64,000 nt of DNA. Origin: Rugamonas aquatica (GTDB lineage: Bacteria > Pseudomonadota > Gammaproteobacteria > Burkholderiales > Burkholderiaceae_D). The notes beneath the pieces were generated by a model. That model saw only the letters and a list, made by a program, of their open reading frames with translations, searched no databases and was not told the origin of the DNA. The position numbers and the translations under genes were made by a program. Positions 38,170-47,848 of this stretch are shown here, in pieces; the stretch's first letter is position 1; each line of letters starts with the position of its first letter. The stretch is from NCBI RefSeq assembly GCF_009380215.1, contig NZ_WHUG01000018.1, positions 62,001 to 126,000 of the forward strand, in the 5' to 3' direction.

Positions 38170-39390
38170 ATGAACGACACTTCGTTGCTGCGGCAGGACG
38201 CCAGGGTCATCGGCCTGGTCGGGCTGGCGCACGGCACTTCGCACTTTTACCACGTGATCCTGGCGGCGCTGATACCGTGGCTGAAGCCGGAATTTAACCT
38301 GAGCTACGCCGAGCTGGGCCTGCTGATGACGGTGTTCTTCACCGTCTCCGGCGTGGGGCAGGCGATGGCCGGCTTCGTCGTCGACCGCTACAGCGCGCGC
38401 GCCGTGCTGTTCAGCGGCATCGGGCTGCTGGGCTTGTCCGCCGTGACGCTGTCGAGCGCGCACAGCTATGCGCAGCTGATGCTGGGCGCCTTCCTGGCGG
38501 GCTGCGGCAACAGCGTGTTCCATCCGGCCGACTACACGCTGCTGAACCAGCGGGTGTCCAAGGGCCGGCTGGCGCATGGTTTTTCGGTGCACGGCATCAG
38601 CGGCAATATCGGCTGGGCGATCTCGCCGCTGTTCCTGACCTTTGTAGCCAGCCGCACCGACTGGCGCACGGCGCTGCTGAGCGCGGCCCTGCTGCCGCTG
38701 GCGGTGCTGGCGCTGCTGGTCTGGAACCGCCATGCGCTGCGGCCCGGTCCTGCGGTGGCGCCGACGGCGTCGGCCGGAGCAGGCCAGGGCGGGGCGTTCG
38801 GCTTCCTGCGTCTGCAGGTGGTGTGGATGTGCTTTGCCTTCTTCCTGATCTCGGCGGTGGCGCTGGCCGGCATCCAGAGCTTCGCGGCGACCAGCCTGGT
38901 GAGCCTGTACGGCATGTCGCTGGCCTGGGCCACCACGGCTTACACCGCCTACATGATCGCCTCGGCGGCCGGCATGGTGTACGGTGGCTTCCTCGGGGCC
39001 GGCAGCGGCCATCACGACCGCATCATCATCATCGCCTTCGGCACGGCGGCGCTGCTGTCGCTGGTGCTGGCCACGGCCGTGGTGCCGGCCTGGATGGCGG
39101 TCGCGCTGATGGGGCTGATCGGCCTGGCGACCGGCATTTCCGGCCCCTCGCGCGACTTGCTGATACGCGGCGCGGCGCCCGCCAACGCCACCGGCCGCGT
39201 GTTCGGCGTCGTGTATTCCGGCCTGGACAGCGGATTGGCGCTGGGCCCGCTGCTGTTCGGCGCGCTGATGGACGCCAACCATCCGTCCGGCGTGTTCATC
39301 GGCATCGGCGCGTTCCAGGCGCTGGTGATCCTGACCGCGCTCGGCGTCGGCAGCAAGACCCGCTTGGTCGCGGCCGCCAAAACAGCATAG
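38170..39390 (+). CDS. MFS transporter, fosmidomycin-resistance-like
   Basis: 406 aa with about 12 membrane helices; GGAGG four bases before the ATG. The opening block LAHGTSHFYHVILAALIPWLKPEFNLSYAELGLLMTVFF resembles the Fsr (fosmidomycin resistance) branch of the major facilitator superfamily, and the loop 2-3 motif GFVVDRYSAR is the MFS signature. A drug or metabolite exporter controlled by the divergent AraC regulator is the likely role; substrate not deducible. Confidence 0.85.
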   Translation: MNDTSLLRQDARVIGLVGLAHGTSHFYHVILAALIPWLKPEFNLSYAELGLLMTVFFTVSGVGQAMAGFVVDRYSARAVLFSGIGLLGLSAVTLSSAHSYAQLMLGAFLAGCGNSVFHPADYTLLNQRVSKGRLAHGFSVHGISGNIGWAISPLFLTFVASRTDWRTALLSAALLPLAVLALLVWNRHALRPGPAVAPTASAGAGQGGAFGFLRLQVVWMCFAFFLISAVALAGIQSFAATSLVSLYGMSLAWATTAYTAYMIASAAGMVYGGFLGAGSGHHDRIIIIAFGTAALLSLVLATAVVPAWMAVALMGLIGLATGISGPSRDLLIRGAAPANATGRVFGVVYSGLDSGLALGPLLFGALMDANHPSGVFIGIGAFQALVILTALGVGSKTRLVAAAKTA

Positions 39391-39426
39391 AATCATTGTT
39401 TCCTTCACCATATGCACGGAACGACA

Positions 39427-39924
39427 ATGAATTTCGCCACCACCGATTTATGCGACGACAACGCCAATCTGCTGGAGGACGGCCGCCTGGCCGTGCTGCC
39501 ACCGGTGTTCCGCCACTTTGGCAAGCAGGTGCAGTTTTCGGGCCGTGTGACCACGCTTAAGGTGCATGAGGACAACGCGCTGGTGCGGTCGGTGCTGGAA
39601 ACCCAGGGCGGCGGCAATGTGCTGGTGATCGACGGCGGCGGCAGCCTGCGCCGCGCGCTGGTCGGCGGCCAGTTGGGCTTGCTGGCCCAGGACAATGGCT
39701 GGTCCGGCATCATCGTCGACGGCTGCATCCGCGACACCGACGAGATCAACTCCTGCGAAATCGGCGTGCGCGCGCTGGGAGCCCATCCACAGAAAAGCAG
39801 CAAGAAGGGCGTCGGCGAGCGCAACGTGCGCGTGCACATCCAGGGCGTGCCGGTGCAGCCGGGCGACTGGATCTATGCCGATGCGGACGGCATCCTGGTG
39901 GCTCAGCAAATGCTAGTCTCATAA
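39427..39924 (+). CDS. rraA: RraA-family protein
   Basis: 165 aa from the ATG at 39427 (CGGAA upstream); an ATG at 39412 would add five residues. VLVIDGGGSLRRALVGGQLGLLAQDNGWSGIIVDGCIRDTDEI contains the conserved GG..L...A and DG.IRD blocks. The family includes both inhibitors of RNase E and 4-hydroxy-4-methyl-2-oxoglutarate aldolases; length and the absence of a substrate lid extension favour RraA, but both remain possible. The gene stands alone behind the MFS transporter. Confidence 0.85.
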   Translation: MNFATTDLCDDNANLLEDGRLAVLPPVFRHFGKQVQFSGRVTTLKVHEDNALVRSVLETQGGGNVLVIDGGGSLRRALVGGQLGLLAQDNGWSGIIVDGCIRDTDEINSCEIGVRALGAHPQKSSKKGVGERNVRVHIQGVPVQPGDWIYADADGILVAQQMLVS

Positions 39925-39967
39925 TATTTTCTATATTGAAACGTTTGTGGTATTTTTGCAATGAATA

Positions 39968-39995
39968 TTGACACTGGTGTAGCTGCATGTAAAAA
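39968..39995 (+). promoter_or_regulatory. candidate sigma-70 promoter of the PEP-CTERM gene
   Basis: A perfect TTGACA (39968-39973) and TAAAAA (39990-39995) spaced by 16 bases, 52 bases before the start codon. The -10 is only a moderate match. Confidence 0.4.
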
Positions 39996-40047
39996 TTACA
40001 ATGCATCAATTTTTGGTGCTTAAGTGCAGGTTCATCAGGAGTCTTCC

Positions 40048-40647
40048 ATGAAGAAACTAACTTTCGCAGTGTTGTGTGCACTGGGGCTGTCCGCCCAAGC
40101 CGCTCCGGTGACGTCGCTCCCGGGCGGGACGGTTTTGCCGATGCCGGTGCTGGGGTATTTTGGCGCTGGTCCACAGACTTTGGCTCCGGGCGTGGACTGG
40201 AGCAGCGCCTACAACTACTCGGTCTACGGGTACGATGGTAACTACGGCTTCGCCGACAACGGTTTCTGGTCCGGCTTGACGATGGCCGGCACCAACGATA
40301 CGACCAGCACCATGATGCTGAAGTTCTCGCAGGCCGTCAGCGGCGTGGGCGCTTTCCTCAATTACGCACCGCGCTATTACGGCACGGCGACGATTGCGGC
40401 CTATGATTCGACGTTTGCGCTGATCGAGTCGACCACCTTGACCTTCCTGACCGCCGGCGGCCAGAACCAGGGCGAATTCCATGGGTTCCTGGAAAACACC
40501 CCGTCCATCAGCTATTTCACGATGACCGGCGCCTTCGTCGGCGCGACCGATTTCACCGTGTTGGCCGTGCCTGAGCCGGAAACCTACGGCATGCTGCTGG
40601 CAGGCCTGGGCCTGCTGGGCCTGGCCTCGCGCCGCCGCAAGGCCTGA
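40048..40647 (+). CDS. PEP-CTERM sorting domain protein
   Basis: 199 aa; CAGGAG seven bases before the ATG at 40048. Signal peptide 1-19 (KKLTFAVLCALGLSAQAA), a beta-rich passenger with many Tyr, Gly and Thr, and at the C-terminus VPEPETYGMLLAGLGLLGLASRRRKA: the PEP motif, a hydrophobic helix and a basic tail, the signal cut by exosortase. Exported and probably linked to exopolysaccharide or biofilm matrix; the passenger's function is unknown. No exosortase gene is in the window. Confidence 0.92.
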   Translation: MKKLTFAVLCALGLSAQAAPVTSLPGGTVLPMPVLGYFGAGPQTLAPGVDWSSAYNYSVYGYDGNYGFADNGFWSGLTMAGTNDTTSTMMLKFSQAVSGVGAFLNYAPRYYGTATIAAYDSTFALIESTTLTFLTAGGQNQGEFHGFLENTPSISYFTMTGAFVGATDFTVLAVPEPETYGMLLAGLGLLGLASRRRKA

Positions 40648-40665
40648 TTCTCACTGTTCCCCATG

Positions 40666-40709
40666 GCAAACACCCCGCAAGCCGCATGGCTTGCGGGGTG
40701 TTTGCTTTT
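40666..40709 (+). terminator. strong intrinsic terminator
   Basis: A perfect 18-bp stem (40666-40683 and 40688-40705) with a four-base loop, followed by TTTTC, 18 bases after the PEP-CTERM stop. Confidence 0.9.
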
Positions 40710-40852
40710 CATCTGGCGCGGCGTTCATTTCACATTGCGAGAAGTGCGCTGGACCCGCTGCGCAGTTCTCTTTCGTTTTGAGAAATCTTGTTCCGCATCC
40801 TGAAAAAATATAATTATCCCATTGATTTGTATGGGTAAATATCGAGTTATAT

Positions 40853-40866
40853 GTCTTATATAAGAC
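40853..40866. promoter_or_regulatory. 14-bp perfect palindrome upstream of aceA
   Basis: GTCTTATATAAGAC is fully self-complementary and lies 66 bases before the isocitrate lyase start, in the otherwise AT-rich 227-base gap behind the terminator. A dimeric repressor or activator site is the likely meaning, given that glyoxylate-shunt genes are carbon-source-controlled; the regulator is not identified. Confidence 0.55.
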
Positions 40867-40932
40867 TGCTTGTTCGCGCGAAAAAGAGTCTACTATTTGT
40901 GTAACGGATTTCGTTTCAAATAGGAGAACGCC

Positions 40933-42228
<1,296 letters not shown>

Positions 42229-42273
42229 TGCCGCGCACGCGGCGGCGATCCGTCCGCGTGCGCGGTGCTGGCG

Positions 42274-42501
42274 TCAGGGCTGTTTGCCCAGGTGTTGATG
42301 CAGGTGCTGCTTCAGGCGCTTCTGGAAGTCATCGACGTCGTGGATGGTGGCCATGTCGTCGTCCACCTCCAGCATGTGGGTCTTGTGGCCGGGTGCGAAC
42401 GAGACGTTCACTTCCATCTGGCCCTGCTTCGCCGACAGCGAATGGCCCTGCACGGCGCCCAGGATGTTGTTCTGGTCGTCGGTTACGATGGTCATCTTCA
42501 T
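42274..42501 (-). CDS. small hypothetical protein
   Basis: 75 aa, MKMTIVTDDQNNILGAVQGH... with an acidic middle and a His-rich C-terminus (LKQHLHQHLGK). The start overlaps the stop of the next upstream gene by four bases (ATGA), so the two are translationally coupled. The short conserved-looking beta strand (MTIVTDDQNNILGAVQG) suggests a small folded protein. Family not recognised. Confidence 0.6.
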   Translation of the reverse strand: MKMTIVTDDQNNILGAVQGHSLSAKQGQMEVNVSFAPGHKTHMLEVDDDMATIHDVDDFQKRLKQHLHQHLGKQP

Positions 42502-42755
42502 GACATGCCCCCTCCTTGAAGGTTGTGGAAGGCGCCGCCTATGCCCTGGTTGTGGATCTGGACGAAGTAGGTGGCGTCGCCATTGTTTTCCTTGCGCTTG
42601 CTTTGCTGGTCCGCCATGTGGACCGCGCCCTGGTTGGGCGCCTTGACGTCGGCCGAGGCGAACTGCGTGCCATGGTCGCTGGGATAGCTGTAGCTCCAGA
42701 ACGCCGTCTGCCCCGGCGCCAGGAAGGTCAGCGGACCTACGTTGTTGAATGCCAT
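42498..42755 (-). CDS. small hypothetical protein
   Basis: 85 aa from the ATG at 42755; GGAGG stands five bases upstream. MAFNNVGPLTFLAPGQTAFWSYSYP.. then a Gln/Asn/Lys-rich segment and NQGIGGAFHNLQGGG: a soluble, probably beta-sandwich protein with no signal peptide. Forms a two-gene unit with the 75-aa gene that follows. Not recognised. Confidence 0.6.
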   Translation of the reverse strand: MAFNNVGPLTFLAPGQTAFWSYSYPSDHGTQFASADVKAPNQGAVHMADQQSKRKENNGDATYFVQIHNQGIGGAFHNLQGGGMS

Positions 42756-42932
42756 AATGTCCTCCATGAAAGGTCGCCGCGCCTGCGGATGCAGAACGGC
42801 CGTTCCATGTTAGTCACCATCCCGGTGCACGCTTTGATGCAAACGATATGGGCGCATTTTTGGCTGGCGGCGCTTTCTAGTGGATAATGCGGGATTGTTC
42901 TGCACCACCACTATTTAGGAAGTACCAAGCTT

Positions 42933-43862
42933 ATGTTGAGTTACCGCCACGCCTTTCACGCGGGTAATCACGCCGATGTGTTGAAGCATTTCGTGACCAT
43001 CCAGTTGATGCAGTATCTGAATCAGAAAGATACCGCCTACAGCTACATCGACACCCACTCCGGCGCCGGCGTGTACGCGCTTGACGGCTCCTTCGCCTCC
43101 AAGAACGCCGAATACGACACCGGCATCGGCCCGCTGTGGGAGCGCACCGACATGCCCGCGCCGATCAAGGAATACGTCGACCTGATCCGTGGCATGAACC
43201 CGAGCGGCAAGATGCGCTACTACCCCGGCTCGCCCTACATCGCCGACCAGGTCGCGCGCGAGCAGGATCGCCTGCGCCTGTTCGAACTGCACCCGGCCGA
43301 TTCCAAGCTGCTGGCCGATAACTTCCGCAAGCTCGACGAACACGCCGCGCAGCAGGGCATACGCCCGACCACGCGCGGCAAGCGCGTGCTGGTGACGCGC
43401 GGCGACGGCTTCCAGGCGCTGAAGGCGCTGCTGCCGCCGCCGTCGCGCCGCGCGCTGGTGCTGATCGACCCGCCGTACGAAGACAAGCAGGACTATAAAA
43501 AGGTCAAGGACACGCTGGCCGAGGCGCTGGGGCGCTTCCCGACCGGCACTTACGCGGTCTGGTATCCGCTGCTGCAGCGCATGGAATCGCGCCAGTTCGC
43601 CGACAAGCTCAAGCAGCTGCCATGCAGCGACTGGCTCAACGTTGTGCTGACCACCAACACGCCGATGCCGGACGGCTTCGGCCTGCACAGCAGCGGCATG
43701 TTCATCCTGAACCCGCCGTACACGCTGGAGCCGATGTTGAAGGAAGTGATGCCCTACCTGGTCAAGGTGCTGGGCAAGGACTCCGGCGCCCGATTCACAC
43801 TGGAAAGCGGCAAGCCGACGGGTACGCGCAACACTGCGGTGCGCCGGCCGGTCAGTCGCTAG
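42933..43862 (+). CDS. rlmJ: RlmJ, 23S rRNA A2030 N6-methyltransferase
   Basis: 309 aa. MLSYRHAFHAGNHADVLKH at the N-terminus is the RlmJ signature, YIDTHSGAGVY is the SAM loop and VLIDPPYE (DPPY motif) marks N6-adenine methylation. It methylates A2030 in helix 72 of 23S rRNA. Slightly longer than the E. coli enzyme (280 aa) at the C-terminus (ESGKPTGTRNTAVRR). Confidence 0.95.
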   Translation: MLSYRHAFHAGNHADVLKHFVTIQLMQYLNQKDTAYSYIDTHSGAGVYALDGSFASKNAEYDTGIGPLWERTDMPAPIKEYVDLIRGMNPSGKMRYYPGSPYIADQVAREQDRLRLFELHPADSKLLADNFRKLDEHAAQQGIRPTTRGKRVLVTRGDGFQALKALLPPPSRRALVLIDPPYEDKQDYKKVKDTLAEALGRFPTGTYAVWYPLLQRMESRQFADKLKQLPCSDWLNVVLTTNTPMPDGFGLHSSGMFILNPPYTLEPMLKEVMPYLVKVLGKDSGARFTLESGKPTGTRNTAVRRPVSR

Positions 43863-43966
43863 AAAAATGTTGTCAGGACGGTATAGCAGGGTATAGTCTG
43901 CTAGTTAGCGGGTTGCCGCTTGAGACGGCAACCCGAATAAAGCAGATTGCAGATTGGGAGCTTCCC

Positions 43967-45235
43967 ATGATGATGACGTCGTCAACGGTGCCGTCCAAGC
44001 TTGCTGACAATTTCTTTCTCGCACGCCAGCCCATCCTCAACCGGGGACAGCGGCTGGTGGCCTACGAGCTGCTGTTCCGCGACGCCCGTCTGCGCAACGA
44101 GGCCACCATCACCGACGACGCCGAGGCCACCGCCACCGTGATCGCCCACGCTTCCGAGCTGGGCATGGAGCACGTGGTGGGCGACCAGATGGCCTTCGTC
44201 AACGTCGACGCCATCGGCCTGATGAGCGACTTCATCCGCTTCCTGCCGAACGACAAAGTCATCCTCGAAATCCTCGAAACCGTCAAAGCCACGCCGGAAG
44301 TGCTGGACCGCATACGCGAGCTCAAGCAGGCCGGCTTCAAGTTCGCGCTGGACGATGTGATCGGCCAGTCCGAAGACGTGCAGAAATTCCAGCCGCTGTG
44401 CGACGTCATCAAGGTCGACATCAAGGAAATGCAACCCGGCACCTTGCCGGCGCTGGCGCGCGTGCTGAAGAACCCCAAGCAAAAGCTGCTGGCCGAGAAG
44501 GTCGAGACGATGGAGGAGTTCCAGCAATGCATGGAGCTGGGCTTCGAATATTTCCAGGGCTATTATTTCGCGCGGCCCGTCATCTTGAGCGGCAAGAAGA
44601 TTTCGCCGTCGCAGCGCAGCGTGCTGCACTTGCTGGACTTGCTCAACACCGAGGCCAGCAGTCACGAGATCGAACGCAGCGTCAAGCATGACGCGCTGAT
44701 TACGCTGAACCTGCTGCGGCTGGTGAACACGCCGGCGGTGGGCGCGCGCTACCGCATCAACTCGGTCGGCCATGCGCTGATGGTGCTGGGACGGCGCCAG
44801 CTCAAGCGCTGGCTGCAGATCCTGCTGTATGTGAAGGGCGGTGGCGCGCAGGAGTTCACCTCGCCGCTGCTGCAACTGGCCACCACGCGCGGCAAGACCA
44901 TGGAATTGATGGTCGAGCATTTGCGGCCTGGGCAGCGTGTCAGCGCCGACATCGGCTTCACGGTGGGCGTGATGTCGCTGATGGATACGCTGTTCTCCAT
45001 CCACATGCGCGACGTGCTGGAAAGCGTCAACGTGCTGGACGAGGTGCGTGCCGCGCTGCTGCACCGCAGCGGCGATTACGGCAGTATGCTCAGCCTGATC
45101 GAGCACATCGAGCGCAACCGCGACGGCCAGTTGCTGGCGCAGATGCTGCACCAGCTGGAACTGACGCCGGCCGAACTGTACGCGATCCAGCTGGCGGCGA
45201 TCGAGTGGGTGACGGACTATACCCGCAGCGTCTGA
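43967..45235 (+). CDS. EAL-like / HDOD two-domain signalling protein (YuxH type)
   Basis: 422 aa from three consecutive ATG codons after GGGAG. Residues about 10-215 are an EAL domain in which the EAL tripeptide is changed to ELL (YELLFR) and DDFG to DDVI; other catalytic positions (N of FVNVD, E of LEILE, K of IKVD, E of AEKVE, Q of YFQGY) are kept. The C-terminal half (about 220-410) is HDOD. YuxH-like proteins often bind rather than cleave cyclic-di-GMP, and activity here is uncertain. Together with two GGDEF genes in the window it points to active cyclic-di-GMP signalling. Confidence 0.88.
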   Translation: MMMTSSTVPSKLADNFFLARQPILNRGQRLVAYELLFRDARLRNEATITDDAEATATVIAHASELGMEHVVGDQMAFVNVDAIGLMSDFIRFLPNDKVILEILETVKATPEVLDRIRELKQAGFKFALDDVIGQSEDVQKFQPLCDVIKVDIKEMQPGTLPALARVLKNPKQKLLAEKVETMEEFQQCMELGFEYFQGYYFARPVILSGKKISPSQRSVLHLLDLLNTEASSHEIERSVKHDALITLNLLRLVNTPAVGARYRINSVGHALMVLGRRQLKRWLQILLYVKGGGAQEFTSPLLQLATTRGKTMELMVEHLRPGQRVSADIGFTVGVMSLMDTLFSIHMRDVLESVNVLDEVRAALLHRSGDYGSMLSLIEHIERNRDGQLLAQMLHQLELTPAELYAIQLAAIEWVTDYTRSV

Positions 45236-45236
45236 A

Positions 45237-45317
45237 CGTCATTCCCGCGCAGGCGGGAATCCATGCTGAGCCAGCTACGGACGCGTTCTATGGGTGCCCG
45301 CCTGCGCGGGCACGACG
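45237..45317. repeat. REP-like inverted pair of a 35-bp palindromic unit
   Basis: The left half (CGTCATTCCCGCGCAGGCGGG at 45237-45257, continuing AATCCATGCTGAGC) is followed by a right half that, inverted, begins CGTCGTGCCCGCGCAGGCGGGC. The same unit occurs as an inverted pair at 56768-56839. Each half folds into a hairpin (CCCGC..GCGGG), so the locus is a BIME-like intergenic repeat; it fills the gap between the HDOD gene and the convergent methylase gene. Confidence 0.75.
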
Positions 45318-45321
45318 TTGG

Positions 45322-46047
45322 CTACTGTCCCAACAGTAGGAACACGGTGGGCTTCTTGTGGAAGTCCGGCGCCTTCGCGCTTTTCCATTGCGACGCGGTC
45401 ATGGTGCGGATGGTTTCCGATGGCAGGCTCAGGTCGGTCGCCACGCAGATCAGCGTGCCCGGCGCGCAGGCCGCCGTCAGCGCTTCCAGCATGGCGGCGT
45501 TGCGGTAAGGTGTTTCAATGAACAGCTGCGTTTGCTTTTCCTTGCGCGAGCGCTGTTCCAATTCCTTGATGCGGGTGGCGCGCTGCGCGGGGTCGGTCGG
45601 CAGATAGCCGTTGAAGGCGAAGCTCTGGCCGTTCAGACCGCTCGCCATCACCGCCAGCAGCAGCGACGACGGTCCCACCAGCGGCCGCACCGGGATGTTG
45701 TGCTGGTGCGCCAGCCGCACCAGGTCGGCGCCCGGATCGGCCACCGCCGGCACGCCGGCTTCCGACACCAGGCCGCCATCCTGGCCGGCCAGCAGCGGCG
45801 CCAGCAGGCCCGCCAGCGCGGCCGCCGGGGTGTTGACGTTGAGTTCGGAGATGGTGATTTCCTGCAGCGGCTTGGCCAGCGGATGTCTGGCGTTGACCAG
45901 CTTGAGGAAGGCGCGCGCCGTCTTGGCGTTCTCGGCGACGAAGTAATCGAGTTGCGAAGTGATCTGCTGTACCTGTTCGGGCAGCACGGAGGAGAGCGCT
46001 TCAGTCTCGCCCAGGGTGTTCGGTATTAAGAAGAGGGTGCCGGTCAT
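45322..46047 (-). CDS. tetrapyrrole-methylase-fold SAM methyltransferase (RsmI-like)
   Basis: 241 aa. MTGTLFLIPNTLGE at the N-terminus, GLVSEAGVPAVADPGADLVRLAH (the GxPxxxDPG SAM loop) and VGPSSLLLAVMASGLNGQSFAFNGYLP are the signatures of the RsmI branch. RsmI methylates C1402 of 16S rRNA, but this sequence is a divergent paralogue type often found beside a Maf gene, so the substrate is open. Its start is eight bases after the yceF stop: a two-gene operon. Confidence 0.8.
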   Translation of the reverse strand: MTGTLFLIPNTLGETEALSSVLPEQVQQITSQLDYFVAENAKTARAFLKLVNARHPLAKPLQEITISELNVNTPAAALAGLLAPLLAGQDGGLVSEAGVPAVADPGADLVRLAHQHNIPVRPLVGPSSLLLAVMASGLNGQSFAFNGYLPTDPAQRATRIKELEQRSRKEKQTQLFIETPYRNAAMLEALTAACAPGTLICVATDLSLPSETIRTMTASQWKSAKAPDFHKKPTVFLLLGQ

Positions 46048-46055
46048 AAAAACAG

Positions 46056-46646
46056 TCAGGTATTAAAGAAGGAAACGCCAATGTTGCGCAGCATGCCTGT
46101 CAGCGCGATCAAAGGCAAGCCGGTGAGGGCGGTCGGGTCGCTGCTGTCGATGCGTTCCAGGATGGCGATGCCCAGCGCCTCGTTCTTGGCGCTGCCGGCG
46201 CAGTCGTAGGGTTGTTCGATGCGCAGGTAGGCGTCCAGCTCGGCGTCGGGCAGGTCGCGGAACTTGACGACGGTCTGGATGTCTTCCACCTGCGCCGTGC
46301 CGGTGCGGCCATCCCACACGCACAGCGCGGTGTGGAAGATCACTTCGCGGCCGCGCATCTTTTGCAGCTGGGCCAGCGCGTTGGCATGGTTGCCCGGCTT
46401 GCCGATCTGCTCGTCGTCCAGTGTGGCGACCTGGTCTGAGCCGATGACGATGCGGCCGGGCAGCTTGGCGGCCACGGCGGCGGCTTTTTCGCGCGCCAGG
46501 CGCAGCGCCGTGGCGCTGGGCGTCTCGCCGGGCAGCGGGCTTTCGTCGATATCGGGCACCGCCACGTCGAACGGCAGTTGCAGCCGTGATAAGAGTTCGC
46601 GGCGATACGCGGAACTGGAGGCGAGTACGAGTAAACTTGATGTCAT
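46056..46646 (-). CDS. yceF: Maf-family nucleotide pyrophosphatase (YceF type)
   Basis: 196 aa. LASSSAYRRELLSRL and the SDQV motif (GSDQVATLDD, catalytic Asp) together with KPGNHANA are Maf hallmarks. SDQV rather than SDTV-type spacing and the divergent position next to yceD-rpmF-plsX match E. coli yceF, which removes m7GTP and related modified nucleotides. Followed closely by the tetrapyrrole-methylase-like gene. Confidence 0.88.
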   Translation of the reverse strand: MTSSLLVLASSSAYRRELLSRLQLPFDVAVPDIDESPLPGETPSATALRLAREKAAAVAAKLPGRIVIGSDQVATLDDEQIGKPGNHANALAQLQKMRGREVIFHTALCVWDGRTGTAQVEDIQTVVKFRDLPDAELDAYLRIEQPYDCAGSAKNEALGIAILERIDSSDPTALTGLPLIALTGMLRNIGVSFFNT

Positions 46647-46716
46647 GAGGGGAATGTTATATGCTCTGTCGCCGGACGTGCCAGCGGCAAAAAAGAACGA
46701 AAAATACGCTAAGGCT

Positions 46717-46746
46717 TTGACTTGACGATGAAAACCCTGTTATTAT
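46717..46746 (+). promoter_or_regulatory. sigma-70 promoter of the yceD-rpmF-fab operon
   Basis: TTGACT (46717-46722) and TATTAT (46741-46746), 18 bases apart, each one base from consensus, 28 bases before the yceD start. It lies in the 128-base divergent gap with yceF. Confidence 0.6.
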
Positions 46747-46774
46747 CGCAGGTTTTCCGGGGAAATTTTCTGTA

Positions 46775-47272
46775 ATGAATGCTATTGTGATCGACGCCTT
46801 TGAATTTTGTCGGAGCAACGGCAGCCAGCAAGGCGTGACGCCTGTTGCCGAAATGACCCGTTTGACCAAGGATTGTGCCGATACGTCGGGTACGATCGCC
46901 TGGAAAGCAGTAGGGGGCACCAGCAAGATGGGCTTCCCGCAGATGACGCTGTCGGTTTCCGGCACCGTGCAACTGGTCTGCCAGCGCTGCCTGACGCCTT
47001 ACGCGCACACCATCGACGCACAAACCGTGCTGATGCTGGGCAAGGACGATGAGCAAGCGGACGAGATCGAAGAAATGATCAACGACGAGACGATCGATGT
47101 GATCGTCGGCAGCCGCAGCATGGAGCTGATGGACTTGGTGGAAGACGAAGCGCTGCTGGCCCTGCCGCATACGCCGAAACATGATGTCTGCCCCGATTCC
47201 GCTCTGCTGGACAAGGCAAAAAGCGAAAAGTTGTCGCCGTTCGACGCCCTCAAGGGCCTCAAATCCGAATAA
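46775..47272 (+). CDS. yceD: YceD (DUF177) family protein
   Basis: 165 aa. VQLVCQRCLTPYAHTIDAQT (about 71-90) with its CxxC and the acidic block DDEQADEIEEMI are typical of YceD/DUF177, and the C-terminal CPDSALL supplies the third Cys. The family is linked genetically to 23S rRNA accumulation and always precedes rpmF. Here too it opens the rpmF-plsX-fab run; its exact biochemical role is not settled. Confidence 0.92.
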   Translation: MNAIVIDAFEFCRSNGSQQGVTPVAEMTRLTKDCADTSGTIAWKAVGGTSKMGFPQMTLSVSGTVQLVCQRCLTPYAHTIDAQTVLMLGKDDEQADEIEEMINDETIDVIVGSRSMELMDLVEDEALLALPHTPKHDVCPDSALLDKAKSEKLSPFDALKGLKSE

Positions 47273-47432
47273 AGCAGTACCGAATAAGTAGTGTTGTAAA
47301 GAACGTGTCAAACGCGTGTAGTAAATCGAGTATGGCAAGTCAGCAGTGAAAATGTAGTAAATCTCAGTTTAACTATGCCGGTTCAGTTTTGCCGGCAGGA
47401 TACTCGATTCGCATGTATTTGCTGGTCGAATG

Positions 47433-47441
47433 TGTTAAAAT
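47433..47441 (+). promoter_or_regulatory. extended -10 promoter candidate of rpmF
   Basis: TGtTAAAAT, an extended -10 element, 30 bases before the rpmF start in the 199-base yceD-rpmF gap. No good -35 is visible. L32 is needed in stoichiometric amounts, so an extra promoter is plausible. Confidence 0.35.
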
Positions 47442-47471
47442 TTTAGAACTTATGTATTAGGAGTCATTAAC

Positions 47472-47654
47472 ATGGCAGTTCAACAGAACAAGAAGTCCCC
47501 TTCGAAGCGTGGTATGCACCGTTCGCACGATTTCCTGGTTGCTCCACAACTGGGTATCGAGCCAACCACCGGTGAAACCCACCTGCGTCACCACATCAGC
47601 CCTAACGGCTTCTACCGTGGTCGTAAAGTCCTGAAAACCAAAAACGACGAGTAA
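47472..47654 (+). CDS. rpmF: 50S ribosomal protein L32
   Basis: 60 aa, MAVQQNKKSPSKRGMHRSHD... is the L32 start, with HLRHHISPNGFYRGRKV at the end. TAGGAG precedes the ATG. The four-Cys zinc site of some L32 versions is absent: this is the Cys-minus form, common in proteobacteria. Sits between yceD and plsX as in E. coli. Confidence 0.97.
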   Translation: MAVQQNKKSPSKRGMHRSHDFLVAPQLGIEPTTGETHLRHHISPNGFYRGRKVLKTKNDE

Positions 47655-47848
47655 TCGACGCTTTTGCTGGACCCGGAAATAGGCGGTGCTACGTGGATAA
47701 CTCGCGGAGCATCGCTTTTTCTTTATCATCGGCTGCAATCCTCTTTTGCACACCGTCATTTTGAAACGCGTAGACCTGGATGTGGTTGGTCCGCAGCTTG
47801 CCGCAGCTTGCCCCGCATGGGCTGGAGCGTGGTACTGAATCAAAACAA

